From NCBI GenBank assembly GCA_037138855.1, contig JBAXHO010000071.1:1-8396 (forward strand): a DNA stretch of 8,396 bases, given 5' to 3'. Each line of letters opens with the position of its first letter. Position 1 is the stretch's first letter. Origin of the DNA: JBAXHO01 sp037138855 (GTDB lineage Bacteria; Patescibacteriota; Dojkabacteria; B142; OLB20). Positions 1 through 6,243 of this stretch are shown here, in pieces. The notes under the pieces were generated by a model that was not told where the DNA came from, ran no database searches, and saw only the letters and a list, made by a program, of their open reading frames with translations. The translations under genes and the position numbers were made by a program.

Positions 1-151
1 GACAAAGATAACTAGCAATTCCCAGAAGACAAGGACCAGTTTTTAGGTGTTGAGAGTCACCTTCCGGTGTTGTAATATTTACTCCACCCTCAGGACGTAT
101 TTCAATATTTTCAGGTTCAATTGCTTGGATCTTGAGAGCGGTTTCCGTCAT
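1..151 (-). CDS. Partial hypothetical protein, N-terminal 50 codons
   Basis: Reading leftward from an ATG at 151-149, the frame stays open for 50 codons to the window edge, so this is the 5' part of a gene that continues outside. The protein begins MTETALKIQAIEP and contains a glycine/threonine stretch (GGVNITTPEGD) and then LKTGPCLLGIASYLC. It is polar and acidic at the start with no signal peptide. I do not recognise the family. The start is chosen because it is the first ATG and a possible extended -10 (TGTTAAAAT on the minus strand, 177-185) lies just upstream. No Shine-Dalgarno is visible. The start codon lies within the right arm of a perfect 10-bp inverted repeat (149-175). It follows the methyltransferase gene in the same direction after a 153-bp gap, so it probably has its own promoter. 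Confidence 0.6.
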   Translation of the reverse strand, partial: MTETALKIQAIEPENIEIRPEGGVNITTPEGDSQHLKTGPCLLGIASYLC

Positions 152-175
152 ATATAAAGAAAATTTTTATATATG
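149..175. promoter_or_regulatory. Perfect inverted repeat over a start codon
   Basis: CATATATAAA (149-158) and TTTATATATG (166-175) are perfect reverse complements separated by 7 bp (GAAAATT). On the minus strand the right arm ends in the ATG of the partial gene. A candidate extended -10 (TGTTAAAAT, 177-185) would start transcription near 170, inside the element. It could be an operator or a start-codon hairpin; the AT-only stem is weak as RNA. Confidence 0.4.
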
Positions 176-176
176 G

Positions 177-185
177 ATTTTAACA
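177..185 (-). promoter_or_regulatory. Candidate extended -10 promoter for the partial gene
   Basis: The minus strand reads TGTTAAAAT, which matches the extended -10 form TGnTATAAT at all but one base. No good -35 is seen. The predicted start near 170 leaves a leader of about 19 nt before the ATG at 151. Confidence 0.3.
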
Positions 186-304
186 CTGGAATCAGAAAAA
201 AACTAGTTATCTCTGATTTAGGAAATTACTCTTATTCTTAATTTACTTTGTTTGCATTTCTTCCTACGTTTGGTTAATCATTAGATTATAAAAATATATA
301 GCTA

Positions 305-1120
305 CTAACGTTTCTTTGCCCACAAAAATAACCAGGGTGCCGCGACTGAAACGTAGTGTTCCCAGGTGCCAGGTTTCGCTTTTGAAATAACTTCATTTTT
401 ATATTCATCAAATCTAAAAATATCGAAGTGATTTTCGATCAAGCCATTAAAAATAGCTCCTAGCGTGTGTTTATACTCTTGTGGACCTTCGACTTTTTGG
501 GGCTTACCTTTTTGATTGTCAAAATTCCAGTGCTGATCTGAGGTTTGAATTGGATAACTTTCCTGATATGGTTGCCAGATCGGATAACCTTTTTCTTGCC
601 ATAATTCTTTCGTTTCCCATTCTTTCCCCCAGCAGCCATCTTTCCAGGAGCCATGGACGAAAGGATTATGAAACATCAGGTGATAGATACCACCGGATTT
701 TGTGACTCGAGCAACTTCTGAGAATAACTTGGAGATGGTGGGAATATAATTGATGGAATATGGCTGATAGACTATATCAAACTCCTGAGCTTTGAACATA
801 GCTAGATCACTCATTTCAGATTTTACAATTCTAATTGGGTAATTAAACTTTTTGGCGATCAAACGATCTTTTTCTAATTGTGCTTCACTAAAATCAACAA
901 CTGTGACTGCTGCACCGAGTAATGAAAAGCCATGACTTTGTTGTCCCCCGCCCGATGCCAGACAAAGTACTTTTTTCCCTTTTAAATCTCCCAGGATATT
1001 ATTCGGGTTGAGAGAGTTTTTTGCTTTAATTGCAGTTAACAGGAGATTTGGTCTGGAGCATGGCACATCAGATTGAGCTAAATTATCCCATATATTTTCA
1101 TTAGAATTTTTTTGAAGCAT
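305..1120 (-). CDS. Class I SAM-dependent methyltransferase
   Basis: A 271-aa soluble protein with a Rossmann-type methyltransferase core. SAM-binding motif I is VLCLASGGGQQ at residues 51-61, the acidic end of strand 2 is VTVVDFSE at 72-79 (D76 would hold the ribose hydroxyls), and motif IV is FDIVYQPYS at 114-122. The variant GGG loop and the tryptophan-rich region after residue 150 (GSWKDGCWGKEW) resemble the broad Methyltransf_11/25 group of uncharacterised enzymes; the substrate cannot be read from sequence. The ATG at 1120 is preceded only by an A-rich AAAGAAAAAA stretch. The gene lies 101 bp downstream of the AlkD-like gene, and a possible promoter (TTGCCA, 17 bp, TATTTA) is in that gap, so it may be transcribed independently. 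It ends with TAG. Family assignment is firm; function is open. Confidence 0.9.
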   Translation of the reverse strand: MLQKNSNENIWDNLAQSDVPCSRPNLLLTAIKAKNSLNPNNILGDLKGKKVLCLASGGGQQSHGFSLLGAAVTVVDFSEAQLEKDRLIAKKFNYPIRIVKSEMSDLAMFKAQEFDIVYQPYSINYIPTISKLFSEVARVTKSGGIYHLMFHNPFVHGSWKDGCWGKEWETKELWQEKGYPIWQPYQESYPIQTSDQHWNFDNQKGKPQKVEGPQEYKHTLGAIFNGLIENHFDIFRFDEYKNEVISKAKPGTWEHYVSVAAPWLFLWAKKR

Positions 1121-1129
1121 TTTTTTCTT

Positions 1130-1158
1130 TAAATATGTAAATTTAAAATTGTTGGCAA
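1130..1158 (-). promoter_or_regulatory. Candidate promoter for the methyltransferase gene
   Basis: The minus strand has TTGCCA (plus 1153-1158), a 17-bp spacer and TATTTA (plus 1130-1135). The -35 is good and the spacing ideal, but the -10 is weak. The start codon would lie very close (1120), so the transcript would be almost leaderless. Confidence 0.3.
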
Positions 1159-1207
1159 CTTCACTGAATATTTGACAACTTTAGTCTTATTGTTATAGTT
1201 TTTATTA

Positions 1208-1221
1208 CCAGCTACCAGCTA
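1208..1221. repeat. Tandem heptad next to the alkD stop codon
   Basis: Two perfect copies of CCAGCTA (TAGCTGG on the minus strand) end at 1221, directly against the TAA stop of the AlkD-like gene (1222-1224). The same heptad occurs on the plus strand after the DMT transporter at 7416-7429, and a variant in the array at 8161-8223. Confidence 0.85.
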
Positions 1222-1932
1222 TTATTCCCTCTCCATCGCCTTTTGTTTCATTGTTGCTGGTAGTTTCTCTATCGCATAACGTAATGCAGTTCTCGGCATG
1301 ACATCCTTATGTTTCAATACAAATTGATATACTTCATGCTGATGTGCCTGGCTCGTGACTTTGAGCAGCCAGCCATATCCTTTTTGGACCATATCGTCTG
1401 GATCACGGAGTAAGATTTCAGCAAGCGCTAGAATATCTTCAAGAAACAAGCCGCGTTTACCAGGGACGATGAGGGAAACAGCTGCTGCCCTTCTCTGCCA
1501 ACGATTTGGGGATTTGGCCCAGGTTTTTAAATTAGCTAGAAATTCCGGATACATGGAGACAAAAGTCCCGATTGTATGATTGCAGAAAGTATCGCAGGAA
1601 GCCCAGTTATTAATGTATTGACCTACCCATTTTTCAAAAATCTGAAAATCTTCTGGTAAATACTGCTTTCGGAGGGCATAGGACCAGGAACAAGCGATGA
1701 AAGATTCTTCGAGATAACCCGATTGCCAGAGTGATTCACATAATTGCCAGATAGATTTTTTGCTTTCCTGTTTGAGAAACTTAAAATTTTCCCGAGCGAT
1801 CTGAGTAACTAGAGGAGTTTTTAACCCATAAGCTTTGACCTGCTCCTTGAAAAAGTGTTGAGTGCTTTTCTTGATCTTGGGATCAGCTAATTTTTTTAAT
1901 TGGGCACGAGTCTTGTCAAGAATAGTTTGCAT
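1222..1932 (-). CDS. alkD: DNA alkylation repair protein, AlkD-type glycosylase
   Basis: A 236-aa, all-helical HEAT-repeat protein of the normal length for AlkD. This family removes positively charged alkylated bases such as N3-methyladenine and N7-methylguanine without flipping them. The residues known to matter in Bacillus cereus AlkD line up: W110 and D114 in NNWASCDTF (W-x3-D), R148 in RWQRRAA, and W188 in KGYGWLLK, giving an intact active cleft. The start is the ATG at 1932; the upstream bases are only A and T with no Shine-Dalgarno. It begins 9 bp after the end of the DUF4239-like membrane gene, so the two are probably co-transcribed from the promoter at 2767-2795. A perfect tandem heptad touches its stop codon. 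Alkylation repair of this type is not a core CPR function, so acquisition by transfer is possible but not shown here. Confidence 0.93.
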   Translation of the reverse strand: MQTILDKTRAQLKKLADPKIKKSTQHFFKEQVKAYGLKTPLVTQIARENFKFLKQESKKSIWQLCESLWQSGYLEESFIACSWSYALRKQYLPEDFQIFEKWVGQYINNWASCDTFCNHTIGTFVSMYPEFLANLKTWAKSPNRWQRRAAAVSLIVPGKRGLFLEDILALAEILLRDPDDMVQKGYGWLLKVTSQAHQHEVYQFVLKHKDVMPRTALRYAIEKLPATMKQKAMERE

Positions 1933-1941
1933 TTTTATTTT

Positions 1942-2742
1942 TTATTTTACAGTTTGTATTATTTCTTCCAATCTTTTTTGACAATCAGTGAGAGGTTTTA
2001 AGGAAACTTCTTCCACCAGATTTTCTTTTTGAGAATAGCCAAAAGGATTATCCAGGTCTTTGATAAAATAGATCATGTAGATCAGGATAAAACTGACAAA
2101 GAAGACGAAAAAGATACTTTCATAAAAAGGTTCCATTTTGATAAAAACTAATCCAAAAACTAAAATTGTCGTAATGATTTCAGCTATAGCATAGCCTGAT
2201 CCAAGAAAAGAGGTTTCTCTTATAGTATGTGTACGATGAATCAACTTTCTAATTAAGTTCTGTTCTTGTTTCAGGCGGACTATGAAATTGGCCTGGGTCT
2301 GACTTTCAAAGGCGAGAAAATCATCATTAAAAGCTTGAAGTTTGTTCAGTAGAATTGTAGTTTTTTCTTTTTTGTAAAACCAGGCAAGTAAGGATTTATT
2401 AAATTCAAATAATTTTTGTAAAAACTTCTTAGCTTCTCTACTTTTTTTATTTTTAAATATTATTAGCCCTTCATCTGCCATAGTCTCTAGACTGGAGGCG
2501 AGATCACCAGGTATTTTTTCGCTTTCTTTATAGTCTACTAATGTGCCGGAGATCAAAAAACCGATTAGAAAAATATTGGCGGAGATGATGGCAGTAAATA
2601 ATGAATTTAAAGTCAAAAATTCAGCTCCTAAATAATGAATTAAAGATTTACATATAACAATAATAATTACAAAAGGTAAAGTTTTCAGGGCCACCTTCCA
2701 TTTGGTATGGTTCGGTAGTCGAAATTTCGAAACATTGATCAT
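1942..2742 (-). CDS. Bestrophin-like / DUF4239-type membrane protein
   Basis: A 266-aa protein with a two-plus-two membrane layout: helices at about residues 20-38 and 46-68, a large charged cytosolic region of about 110 residues with coiled-coil tendency, then helices at about 179-201 and 206-228. Just after the last helix comes DLDNPFG (229-235) followed by VSLKPL. An Asp-x-Asp-x-Pro-Phe turn leading to a short C-terminal helix is what I associate with DUF4239 and bestrophin-like proteins, a group that includes anion channels. No transport function is proved for this one. The ATG at 2742 sits about 18 nt below a good promoter (TTGATT, 17 bp, GATAAT). No Shine-Dalgarno is present. It is the first gene of a likely two-gene unit with alkD. 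Confidence 0.7.
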   Translation of the reverse strand: MINVSKFRLPNHTKWKVALKTLPFVIIIVICKSLIHYLGAEFLTLNSLFTAIISANIFLIGFLISGTLVDYKESEKIPGDLASSLETMADEGLIIFKNKKSREAKKFLQKLFEFNKSLLAWFYKKEKTTILLNKLQAFNDDFLAFESQTQANFIVRLKQEQNLIRKLIHRTHTIRETSFLGSGYAIAEIITTILVFGLVFIKMEPFYESIFFVFFVSFILIYMIYFIKDLDNPFGYSQKENLVEEVSLKPLTDCQKRLEEIIQTVK

Positions 2743-2766
2743 AATAGTAAATTGATAATTATTTCG

Positions 2767-2795
2767 ATTATCCTTTAGTTTTCAGGAGAAATCAA
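2767..2795 (-). promoter_or_regulatory. Promoter for the DUF4239-like gene and alkD
   Basis: On the minus strand TTGATT (plus 2790-2795) and GATAAT (plus 2767-2772) are separated by exactly 17 bp. Transcription should start near 2760, giving a leader of about 18 nt before the ATG at 2742. This is one of the best sigma-70-type sites in the window and lies in the 65-bp gap after the 104-aa gene. Confidence 0.6.
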
Positions 2796-2807
2796 ACTTT
2801 TTGTTTT

Positions 2808-3122
2808 TCAGATGGGGATAGTATAGGTTTCATTATTAGATAAAATAATTATAGCTTCTCCTCCTTGCATGAATTTCACCTGCTTCAGGATCGGTAAGAT
2901 CATTTCCAGAATTTTTTTGGGATTCGGGCTATAGATAAAATAACTGGCATCATCACCATCAAGAGCGATTTCGTTACCATCTACCCGGCCGAGATCTGAT
3001 TGTTCGATGATCTGGCGGAGTTTATTTTCCAGATCCAATAACTCAGTAAGATCGACGCTGGGATACTTAAAATTGATCAGTAGTAATTTTTCTACTGGCG
3101 CAGGGAATCTTTTCTTAGGCAT
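2808..3122 (-). CDS. Small conserved-looking soluble protein, unknown function
   Basis: A 104-aa protein from the ATG at 3122; a TTG three codons upstream (3131) would add three residues, but ATG is preferred. It has a beta strand LLLINFKY (13-20), a helix from about 29 to 42, then LGRVDGNEIALDGDDASYFIYSPNPKKILEMILPIL (described here as the GxVDGNE...DGDDAxYFIYSP block at 45-66, followed by a helix). Small bacterial proteins of about 100 residues that read the same way (xVDGNExxxDDAxxxxYGPD...) are familiar to me as uncharacterised hypotheticals; I know no activity for them. The acidic block is probably the conserved core. It follows a 393-bp repeat-rich gap, so it should have its own promoter, which I could not place well. 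Ends with TGA. Confidence 0.75.
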   Translation of the reverse strand: MPKKRFPAPVEKLLLINFKYPSVDLTELLDLENKLRQIIEQSDLGRVDGNEIALDGDDASYFIYSPNPKKILEMILPILKQVKFMQGGEAIIILSNNETYTIPI

Positions 3123-3244
3123 GGTGGGCAATGTAAAGAATAAAATAGTGCAGGTTTGATCATGCTGCTATTCCAGATTAATATATGTCAGAGAAATTTT
3201 CATTGTATTGCAACGCAAAAAAGCGAGGAATTTGGAAAAAAGAG

Positions 3245-3265
3245 CAAGTATCAAGTATCAAGTAT
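3245..3265. repeat. Three perfect CAAGTAT heptads
   Basis: CAAGTAT is repeated exactly three times in tandem. A two-copy array of the related AAGTAGC heptad follows at 3317-3330. The same motif, degenerate, occurs upstream of the tfoX-like gene at 8067-8087. Confidence 0.9.
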
Positions 3266-3283
3266 AAAAAAGGAAAATGTAGT

Positions 3284-3301
3284 GAACAAAAAATTTTGTT
3301 C
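3284..3301. repeat. A/T-centred inverted repeat, copy 1
   Basis: GAACAAAA (3284-3291), AA, TTTTGTTC (3294-3301) form an 8-bp perfect inverted repeat with a 2-bp centre. It is preceded by GTAGTG (3279-3284), as is the second palindrome at 8102-8121. The outer arm changes from AAC/GTT here to TCC/GGA there, keeping the pairing. There is no T-tract beyond the stem, so a simple terminator is unlikely. Confidence 0.75.
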
Positions 3302-3389
3302 TGTTTGATGAAAAAAAAGTAGCAAGTAGCAAAAAAGAATAAAGAAATCGAGAAGTTAAATCTGGAAATTCGTTGAATATCTATATAGG

Positions 3390-3407
3390 GGAGACGTCGT
3401 CGTCTCC
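3390..3407. repeat. GC-rich hairpin without a T-tract
   Basis: GGAGACG (3390-3396) and CGTCTCC (3401-3407) pair perfectly around a TCGT loop. This is much richer in G+C than the surroundings. Neither strand has a T run after the stem, so it is not a standard intrinsic terminator. It may be part of a small structured RNA, a protein site, or a remnant of a lost element. Confidence 0.6.
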
Positions 3408-3515
3408 AATGAGTGCGGAGATTGGAATCTGAAATCAATGGAGAGTTTGCAGAACTGTAAACCGTGTTAGAAAGAGATTTGTGTTTCGAACTTCGATTTC
3501 ATAGATTTATAATTT

Positions 3516-4091
3516 TTAATTTACAAGATTCAACTTCCATTTATGATCCCAAGGGCGGAATATGGCATAAAACAAATAGTGAATGATCATTATACTAAAG
3601 AAAGAAATGGGTGTGGGAAGCAAAGTCAGGATAAGGGAAAAAACTAAAGCACCTAGTGCTGCGAGAATCATAATAATTACTTTGGCTTGAATATGCAGAT
3701 GTTTTACTAAAAAAGCCGGAAGATGGCCACCAAAAAAGATTAACATTAATAATACAAAATTTGTCTGAAAAATTCCTGTGAAGGCAAAAAGCCAGGACAT
3801 TTGAAACAGTGTATTCATGATTCTGCCAGCTTCCCGTTTTTTTATCAGATAAGCAGCAATGGCAATGATGACAATTGGAAAAAGATATTGCAGATTATCA
3901 AAGCTATTTTGTCCGAATCCAATTGCGATACAAACAACACTTAAAATTAGAAAAATCAGGCTTAGCTGTAATGGTGTTTTTTCGGTACTATATCCTTTTG
4001 GTAATAAAAGAAAATTGTAACAGTACCAGAAGGTAAACCAAATTAGAAATAATAAAAAGAAATTAAAGATGATTATAAAAACTGAATTCAT
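3516..4091 (-). CDS. Polytopic membrane protein, family not recognised
   Basis: A 191-aa, very hydrophobic protein with about six or seven membrane helices (roughly residues 3-28, 41-60, 68-84, 92-128 as one or two helices, 136-158 and 161-180). Short positive loops occur at 84-90 (KKREAGR) and at the C-terminus (RPWDHKWK), which suggests a cytosolic C-terminus. There is no catalytic motif, no repeated half and no transporter signature I can name. The ATG at 4091 is about 28 nt below a candidate extended -10 (TGTTATACT). It follows the cdd1-type gene in the same direction with a 75-bp gap and is followed by a long repeat-rich gap, so it may be a single-gene unit. It is clearly a real gene by length, hydrophobic periodicity and start context; its function is unknown. 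Confidence 0.75.
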   Translation of the reverse strand: MNSVFIIIFNFFLLFLIWFTFWYCYNFLLLPKGYSTEKTPLQLSLIFLILSVVCIAIGFGQNSFDNLQYLFPIVIIAIAAYLIKKREAGRIMNTLFQMSWLFAFTGIFQTNFVLLMLIFFGGHLPAFLVKHLHIQAKVIIMILAALGALVFSLILTLLPTPISFFSIMIIHYLFYAIFRPWDHKWKLNLVN

Positions 4092-4125
4092 AGTGTAAGG
4101 GTATTTTAATTATGAAATTTAAAAC

Positions 4126-4134
4126 AGTATAACA
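4126..4134 (-). promoter_or_regulatory. Candidate extended -10 for the 191-aa membrane gene
   Basis: The minus strand reads TGTTATACT, an extended -10 with one mismatch to TGnTATAAT. An overlapping alternative TATAAT lies at 4135-4140. No clear -35 is seen for either. The predicted start near 4119 gives a leader of about 28 nt. Confidence 0.35.
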
Positions 4135-4166
4135 ATTATAAAATATTAGAAAAACAAAATGTATTT

Positions 4167-4427
4167 TTAATCTTTCCAATGCCACCATTTAAGTTTTTCC
4201 GGATCGTGCTTTTGGTTCTCAGCGAAATAGATAGCACAGCGGAAAACATAAAGTAAACAACGATCCTGGATCGATCCTCTGTATTGGTTTGATTTCTCAA
4301 ATAAAGCTTCTGGGTTTTTTCCAATTAAATCTTTTACTTTGGTTATCCCAATATTTTCTAAATCCTGGGCAATGCTCTTCCCTATTCCTGGAATTATTTC
4401 CAGTTCAGATTTGATACTTTTAGACAT
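4167..4427 (-). CDS. Cdd1-type helix-hairpin-helix protein
   Basis: An 86-aa protein from the ATG at 4427; an in-frame TTG at 4436 would add three residues. It has a helix-hairpin-helix at residues 11-28 (IPGIGKSIAQDLENIG), the kind of GIG-centred turn that contacts the DNA backbone or serves in protein contacts. It also carries the signature of the Cdd1 ('pathogenicity locus') family: SIQDRCLLYVFRCAIYFA around 52-69 and the tryptophan-rich end KWWHWKD. Length and both signatures match the family. Its biochemical role is not established; DNA binding is inferred from the HhH. The gene starts 17 bp after the PAP2 gene ends (8 bp if TTG is used), so it is probably co-transcribed with it. No Shine-Dalgarno is visible. 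Confidence 0.9.
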   Translation of the reverse strand: MSKSIKSELEIIPGIGKSIAQDLENIGITKVKDLIGKNPEALFEKSNQYRGSIQDRCLLYVFRCAIYFAENQKHDPEKLKWWHWKD

Positions 4428-4444
4428 GTTTTGCAATAAAAAAG

Positions 4445-5047
4445 TTATTTTTTTGTAGTAAGTTTAGCTGATAGTAGAATAATTAACCAGGCAAAAATTC
4501 CCCCAGAAAAAATATCCAGAAAATTATGCTGTTTGGTAAGTGTTGTGGAACTGATAATCAAAATTGCAAGCAGTAGCCAGATAAGTTTTAATTTGGGAAT
4601 AGCTTTCCATAAAGCCCAGGAACAAATAATTGTATAAAAAGTATGTCCACTTGGCGCAGCATTATAAATATGATCATTAGTATAAATCCAGTTGAGTATT
4701 TGAGAATAAATATCAGTTTGTGTGATGATGGGACGAGTGACATAGGTTGGAATAAATACATAGATAAGACATGACAGGACACTCGCCAAGATAATGATCA
4801 GATTAAAACGATTTATAATATTTTTTGGTTGTGTATCATTTATGAAGATAATTGTCAGAAGCCAATATGCAAAAGCACAGAGATAAGGTATGGCAAAAAC
4901 TGGCAATAAAGGAATTCGGTCATCGATTGCTAGCTGAAGCTCATAACCATCAGTGATCAGGCGATTGATTGGTAAATATAGCAAGATTGATCCGGCTGTA
5001 ATTAGAACTAACAGTGATTTCTTCATTAAATAATTAGAATTCTTCAT
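4445..5047 (-). CDS. PAP2-superfamily membrane phosphatase
   Basis: A 200-aa integral membrane protein with about six helices. The phosphatase motifs appear in order: RP at 105-106 (end of the first PAP2 motif, in TYVTRPI), PSGHT at 132-136 with H135, and TKQHNFLDIFSG at 171-182 with H174 as nucleophile-type histidine and D178. The family removes phosphate from lipid phosphates such as phosphatidate or undecaprenyl diphosphate, or transfers head groups, at the membrane surface. The third motif lacks the usual Arg six residues before the His (Thr168 here). A TKQH version is what I recall from the PAP2_3 / inositol-phosphotransferase-like branch, so that subgroup is more likely than a classic PgpB. 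The ATG at 5047 is favoured over the one at 5026 because AAGAAA lies 5 nt upstream of it. It leads a unit with the cdd1-type gene. Confidence 0.9.
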   Translation of the reverse strand: MKNSNYLMKKSLLVLITAGSILLYLPINRLITDGYELQLAIDDRIPLLPVFAIPYLCAFAYWLLTIIFINDTQPKNIINRFNLIIILASVLSCLIYVFIPTYVTRPIITQTDIYSQILNWIYTNDHIYNAAPSGHTFYTIICSWALWKAIPKLKLIWLLLAILIISSTTLTKQHNFLDIFSGGIFAWLIILLSAKLTTKK

Positions 5048-5134
5048 ATTATTTCTTGATAAATTGAAGCTTGATTTTGATTGTTGGTTATGGGCAGATT
5101 TTATTATTTTTAGCTATTTTAATTTGCTTTAGAA

Positions 5135-5515
5135 TTAATCAAATCGCGTAAGTTGCTCGACACTTTGAAATTGTTTATTGTTAATAGTGAGAATGATTTG
5201 TAGTTGAATGATTTTAAAGTTGGTTTGTGTCGGATTTTCAACAGCAAATATTAAATCAAAGGATCTTATTGAATTTATTTCTATTCCTAGTTTAACAATT
5301 TGCTGAAGATAATGTAAGCGATACTTCTCCAAAGTATTCATAATAATCGTGTGATCAGAAAGATTTATTAATTTTAATAAATTTATTTCTATAGGTATTA
5401 ATTTAATAATTTCTTGCCAGAAATCATGATTGGCAGGATGTGAAATTAAACTGCTTGAAAAATTGTTAAGGATACCTGGAATGAGTTTAAATTTGGGGAG
5501 AAAGTTTGTTGTCAA
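5135..5515 (-). CDS. Unrecognised 126-aa protein coupled to the HAD gene
   Basis: A 126-aa protein with mixed helix and strand and no membrane helix or signal peptide. It is leucine/isoleucine-rich (WQEIIKLIPIEINLLKLINL at about 33-52, then a helix with LEKYRLHYLQQIVKLGIE at 62-79, and a strand-rich end IIQLQIILTINNKQFQ). I do not recognise a family. It starts with TTG at 5515-5513, overlapping the TGA stop of the HAD gene by 4 bp (TTGA), with no in-frame ATG until far inside. That overlap indicates translational coupling and one transcript from the promoter at 6185-6213. The tight link suggests it works with, or is regulated together with, the hydrolase. Confidence 0.75.
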   Translation of the reverse strand: MTTNFLPKFKLIPGILNNFSSSLISHPANHDFWQEIIKLIPIEINLLKLINLSDHTIIMNTLEKYRLHYLQQIVKLGIEINSIRSFDLIFAVENPTQTNFKIIQLQIILTINNKQFQSVEQLTRFD

Positions 5516-6159
5516 TTTATTTCTGAAAGATTATTAATTATCGTGAAAGCCCGATTTAATTGTTTGTCATTTGTTTTAATAAAGGTTTTAGTTGAAGCTA
5601 TTTTTTGGCGCTTGATTAAAATTAATTTTAAATCTTGACGTATAGCAGCAATTTTTTCCAAAATTTCAGATTTATCATCAACGATCCATGCTTGAGATGG
5701 CAAGCTGACGAGAGCTTCTGGAGTAGTTTTATCAGCAAAGATGATAATATATTCTGAATCGAAGAAATCAAATATTTCACAGAAACGTAACTTATTTAAT
5801 TGAAAGCTTTCTATCCCTTCACTAAAAATTCCGATTTGATAATTTTGTTTTTGAAATTTAGTTAAAACTTCTTTAACTTCAGGATATAAAGCTTGCTGAT
5901 ACAATGATTTTTCTTCATACATTTGTTGATAAAGCGTTGTGGCAGAAATGTATTCATTAACTGCAATAAATTGACAAAATTCTTTTGGATCAAATTCCCG
6001 ACGATTAGTAAGAGTTTGAAAATATTCTACCCGATAGTTAACTGCAATTTTTAGATCTTTTTGAAGCAGCTTCGCCAGATAGGCATCACGCGCGTACATG
6101 AATATATCTGTATCAAATAAGGTAAAATCTATATCAAAAAGGATAATTGGTTGAGTCAT
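5512..6159 (-). CDS. HAD-superfamily hydrolase
   Basis: A 215-aa enzyme with all four HAD motifs. Motif I is LFDIDFTLFD at 7-16, with nucleophile D9 and acid/base D11. Motif II is IFSEG at 111-115 with S113. Motif III is K144 in FADKT. Motif IV is WIVDDKSE at 158-165 with D161/D162 for Mg2+. The helical stretch between residues 18 and 95 is a C1-type cap like that of phosphoglycolate phosphatase and haloacid dehalogenase relatives. The substrate is not predictable; a small phosphomonoester is the usual choice. The ATG at 6159 lies about 18 nt below a good promoter. It is the first gene of a two-gene unit with the 126-aa protein. The stop is TGA. Confidence 0.9.
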   Translation of the reverse strand: MTQPIILFDIDFTLFDTDIFMYARDAYLAKLLQKDLKIAVNYRVEYFQTLTNRREFDPKEFCQFIAVNEYISATTLYQQMYEEKSLYQQALYPEVKEVLTKFQKQNYQIGIFSEGIESFQLNKLRFCEIFDFFDSEYIIIFADKTTPEALVSLPSQAWIVDDKSEILEKIAAIRQDLKLILIKRQKIASTKTFIKTNDKQLNRAFTIINNLSEIN

Positions 6160-6184
6160 TCGTTTTAATACTTTTTACTAAATC

Positions 6185-6213
6185 ATTATAGCAAAGAAAA
6201 TATCAATTGTCTT
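6185..6213 (-). promoter_or_regulatory. Promoter for the HAD gene
   Basis: On the minus strand TGCTATAAT (plus 6185-6193) is a perfect extended -10. Exactly 17 bp upstream of the TATAAT is AAGACA (plus 6208-6213), matching four of six bases of the -35. Transcription should begin near 6178, leaving about 18 nt before the ATG. It faces away from the ferredoxin promoter. Confidence 0.7.
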
Positions 6214-6234
6214 TTAGCGAGAAAGTAATAAGAA

Positions 6235-6243
6235 TGATATAAT
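6235..6243 (+). promoter_or_regulatory. Extended -10 promoter for the ferredoxin gene
   Basis: TGATATAAT is a perfect extended -10 hexamer context (TGnTATAAT). The -35 region is poor, which is normal for extended -10 sites. It overlaps the ATG at 6242, so that codon would not be in the transcript; the start near 6250 supports the ATG at 6266 as the true start. Confidence 0.65.

Larger units (their letters stand above)
3123..3515. other. 393-bp intergenic region with repeats and hairpins
   Basis: No credible gene is seen in this gap between two minus-strand genes. It contains three CAAGTAT heptads (3245-3265), an A/T-centred palindrome (3284-3301), a two-copy AAGTAGC heptad (3317-3330), a GC-rich hairpin (3390-3407) and a GGAATCTGAAATCA string (3423-3436) that recurs at 8171-8184. 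The order heptad, palindrome, A-rich stretch, GGAATCTGAAATCA matches 8067-8184, so the two regions look like diverged copies of one composite element. An 86-codon open frame here (3178-3438, minus) runs through these repeats and is not believed. Confidence 0.7.

Noticed and set aside
460..705. Open frames on both strands inside the methyltransferase gene
   Set aside because: They are shadows of the 271-aa gene, which has clear SAM-binding motifs in its own frame.
1355..1579. 74-codon plus-strand frame inside alkD
   Set aside because: It is antisense to the AlkD active-site region and has no support of its own.
3178..3438. 86-codon open frame on the minus strand
   Set aside because: It runs through tandem heptads, a palindrome and a GC hairpin, encodes low-complexity Phe/Ile-rich sequence, and has no family resemblance. 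The open frame is a by-product of repetitive AT-rich DNA.
3440..3505. tRNA-like words (CTGTAAA as a Tyr anticodon loop, TTCGAAC as a T-loop)
   Set aside because: Neither the five bases flanking CTGTAAA nor those flanking TTCGAAC pair, and no acceptor stem can be drawn. At most a coincidence or a far-decayed remnant.
4136..4324. 62-codon minus-strand frame overlapping the cdd1-type gene
   Set aside because: It is out of frame with a well-matched Cdd1 protein that accounts for the region.
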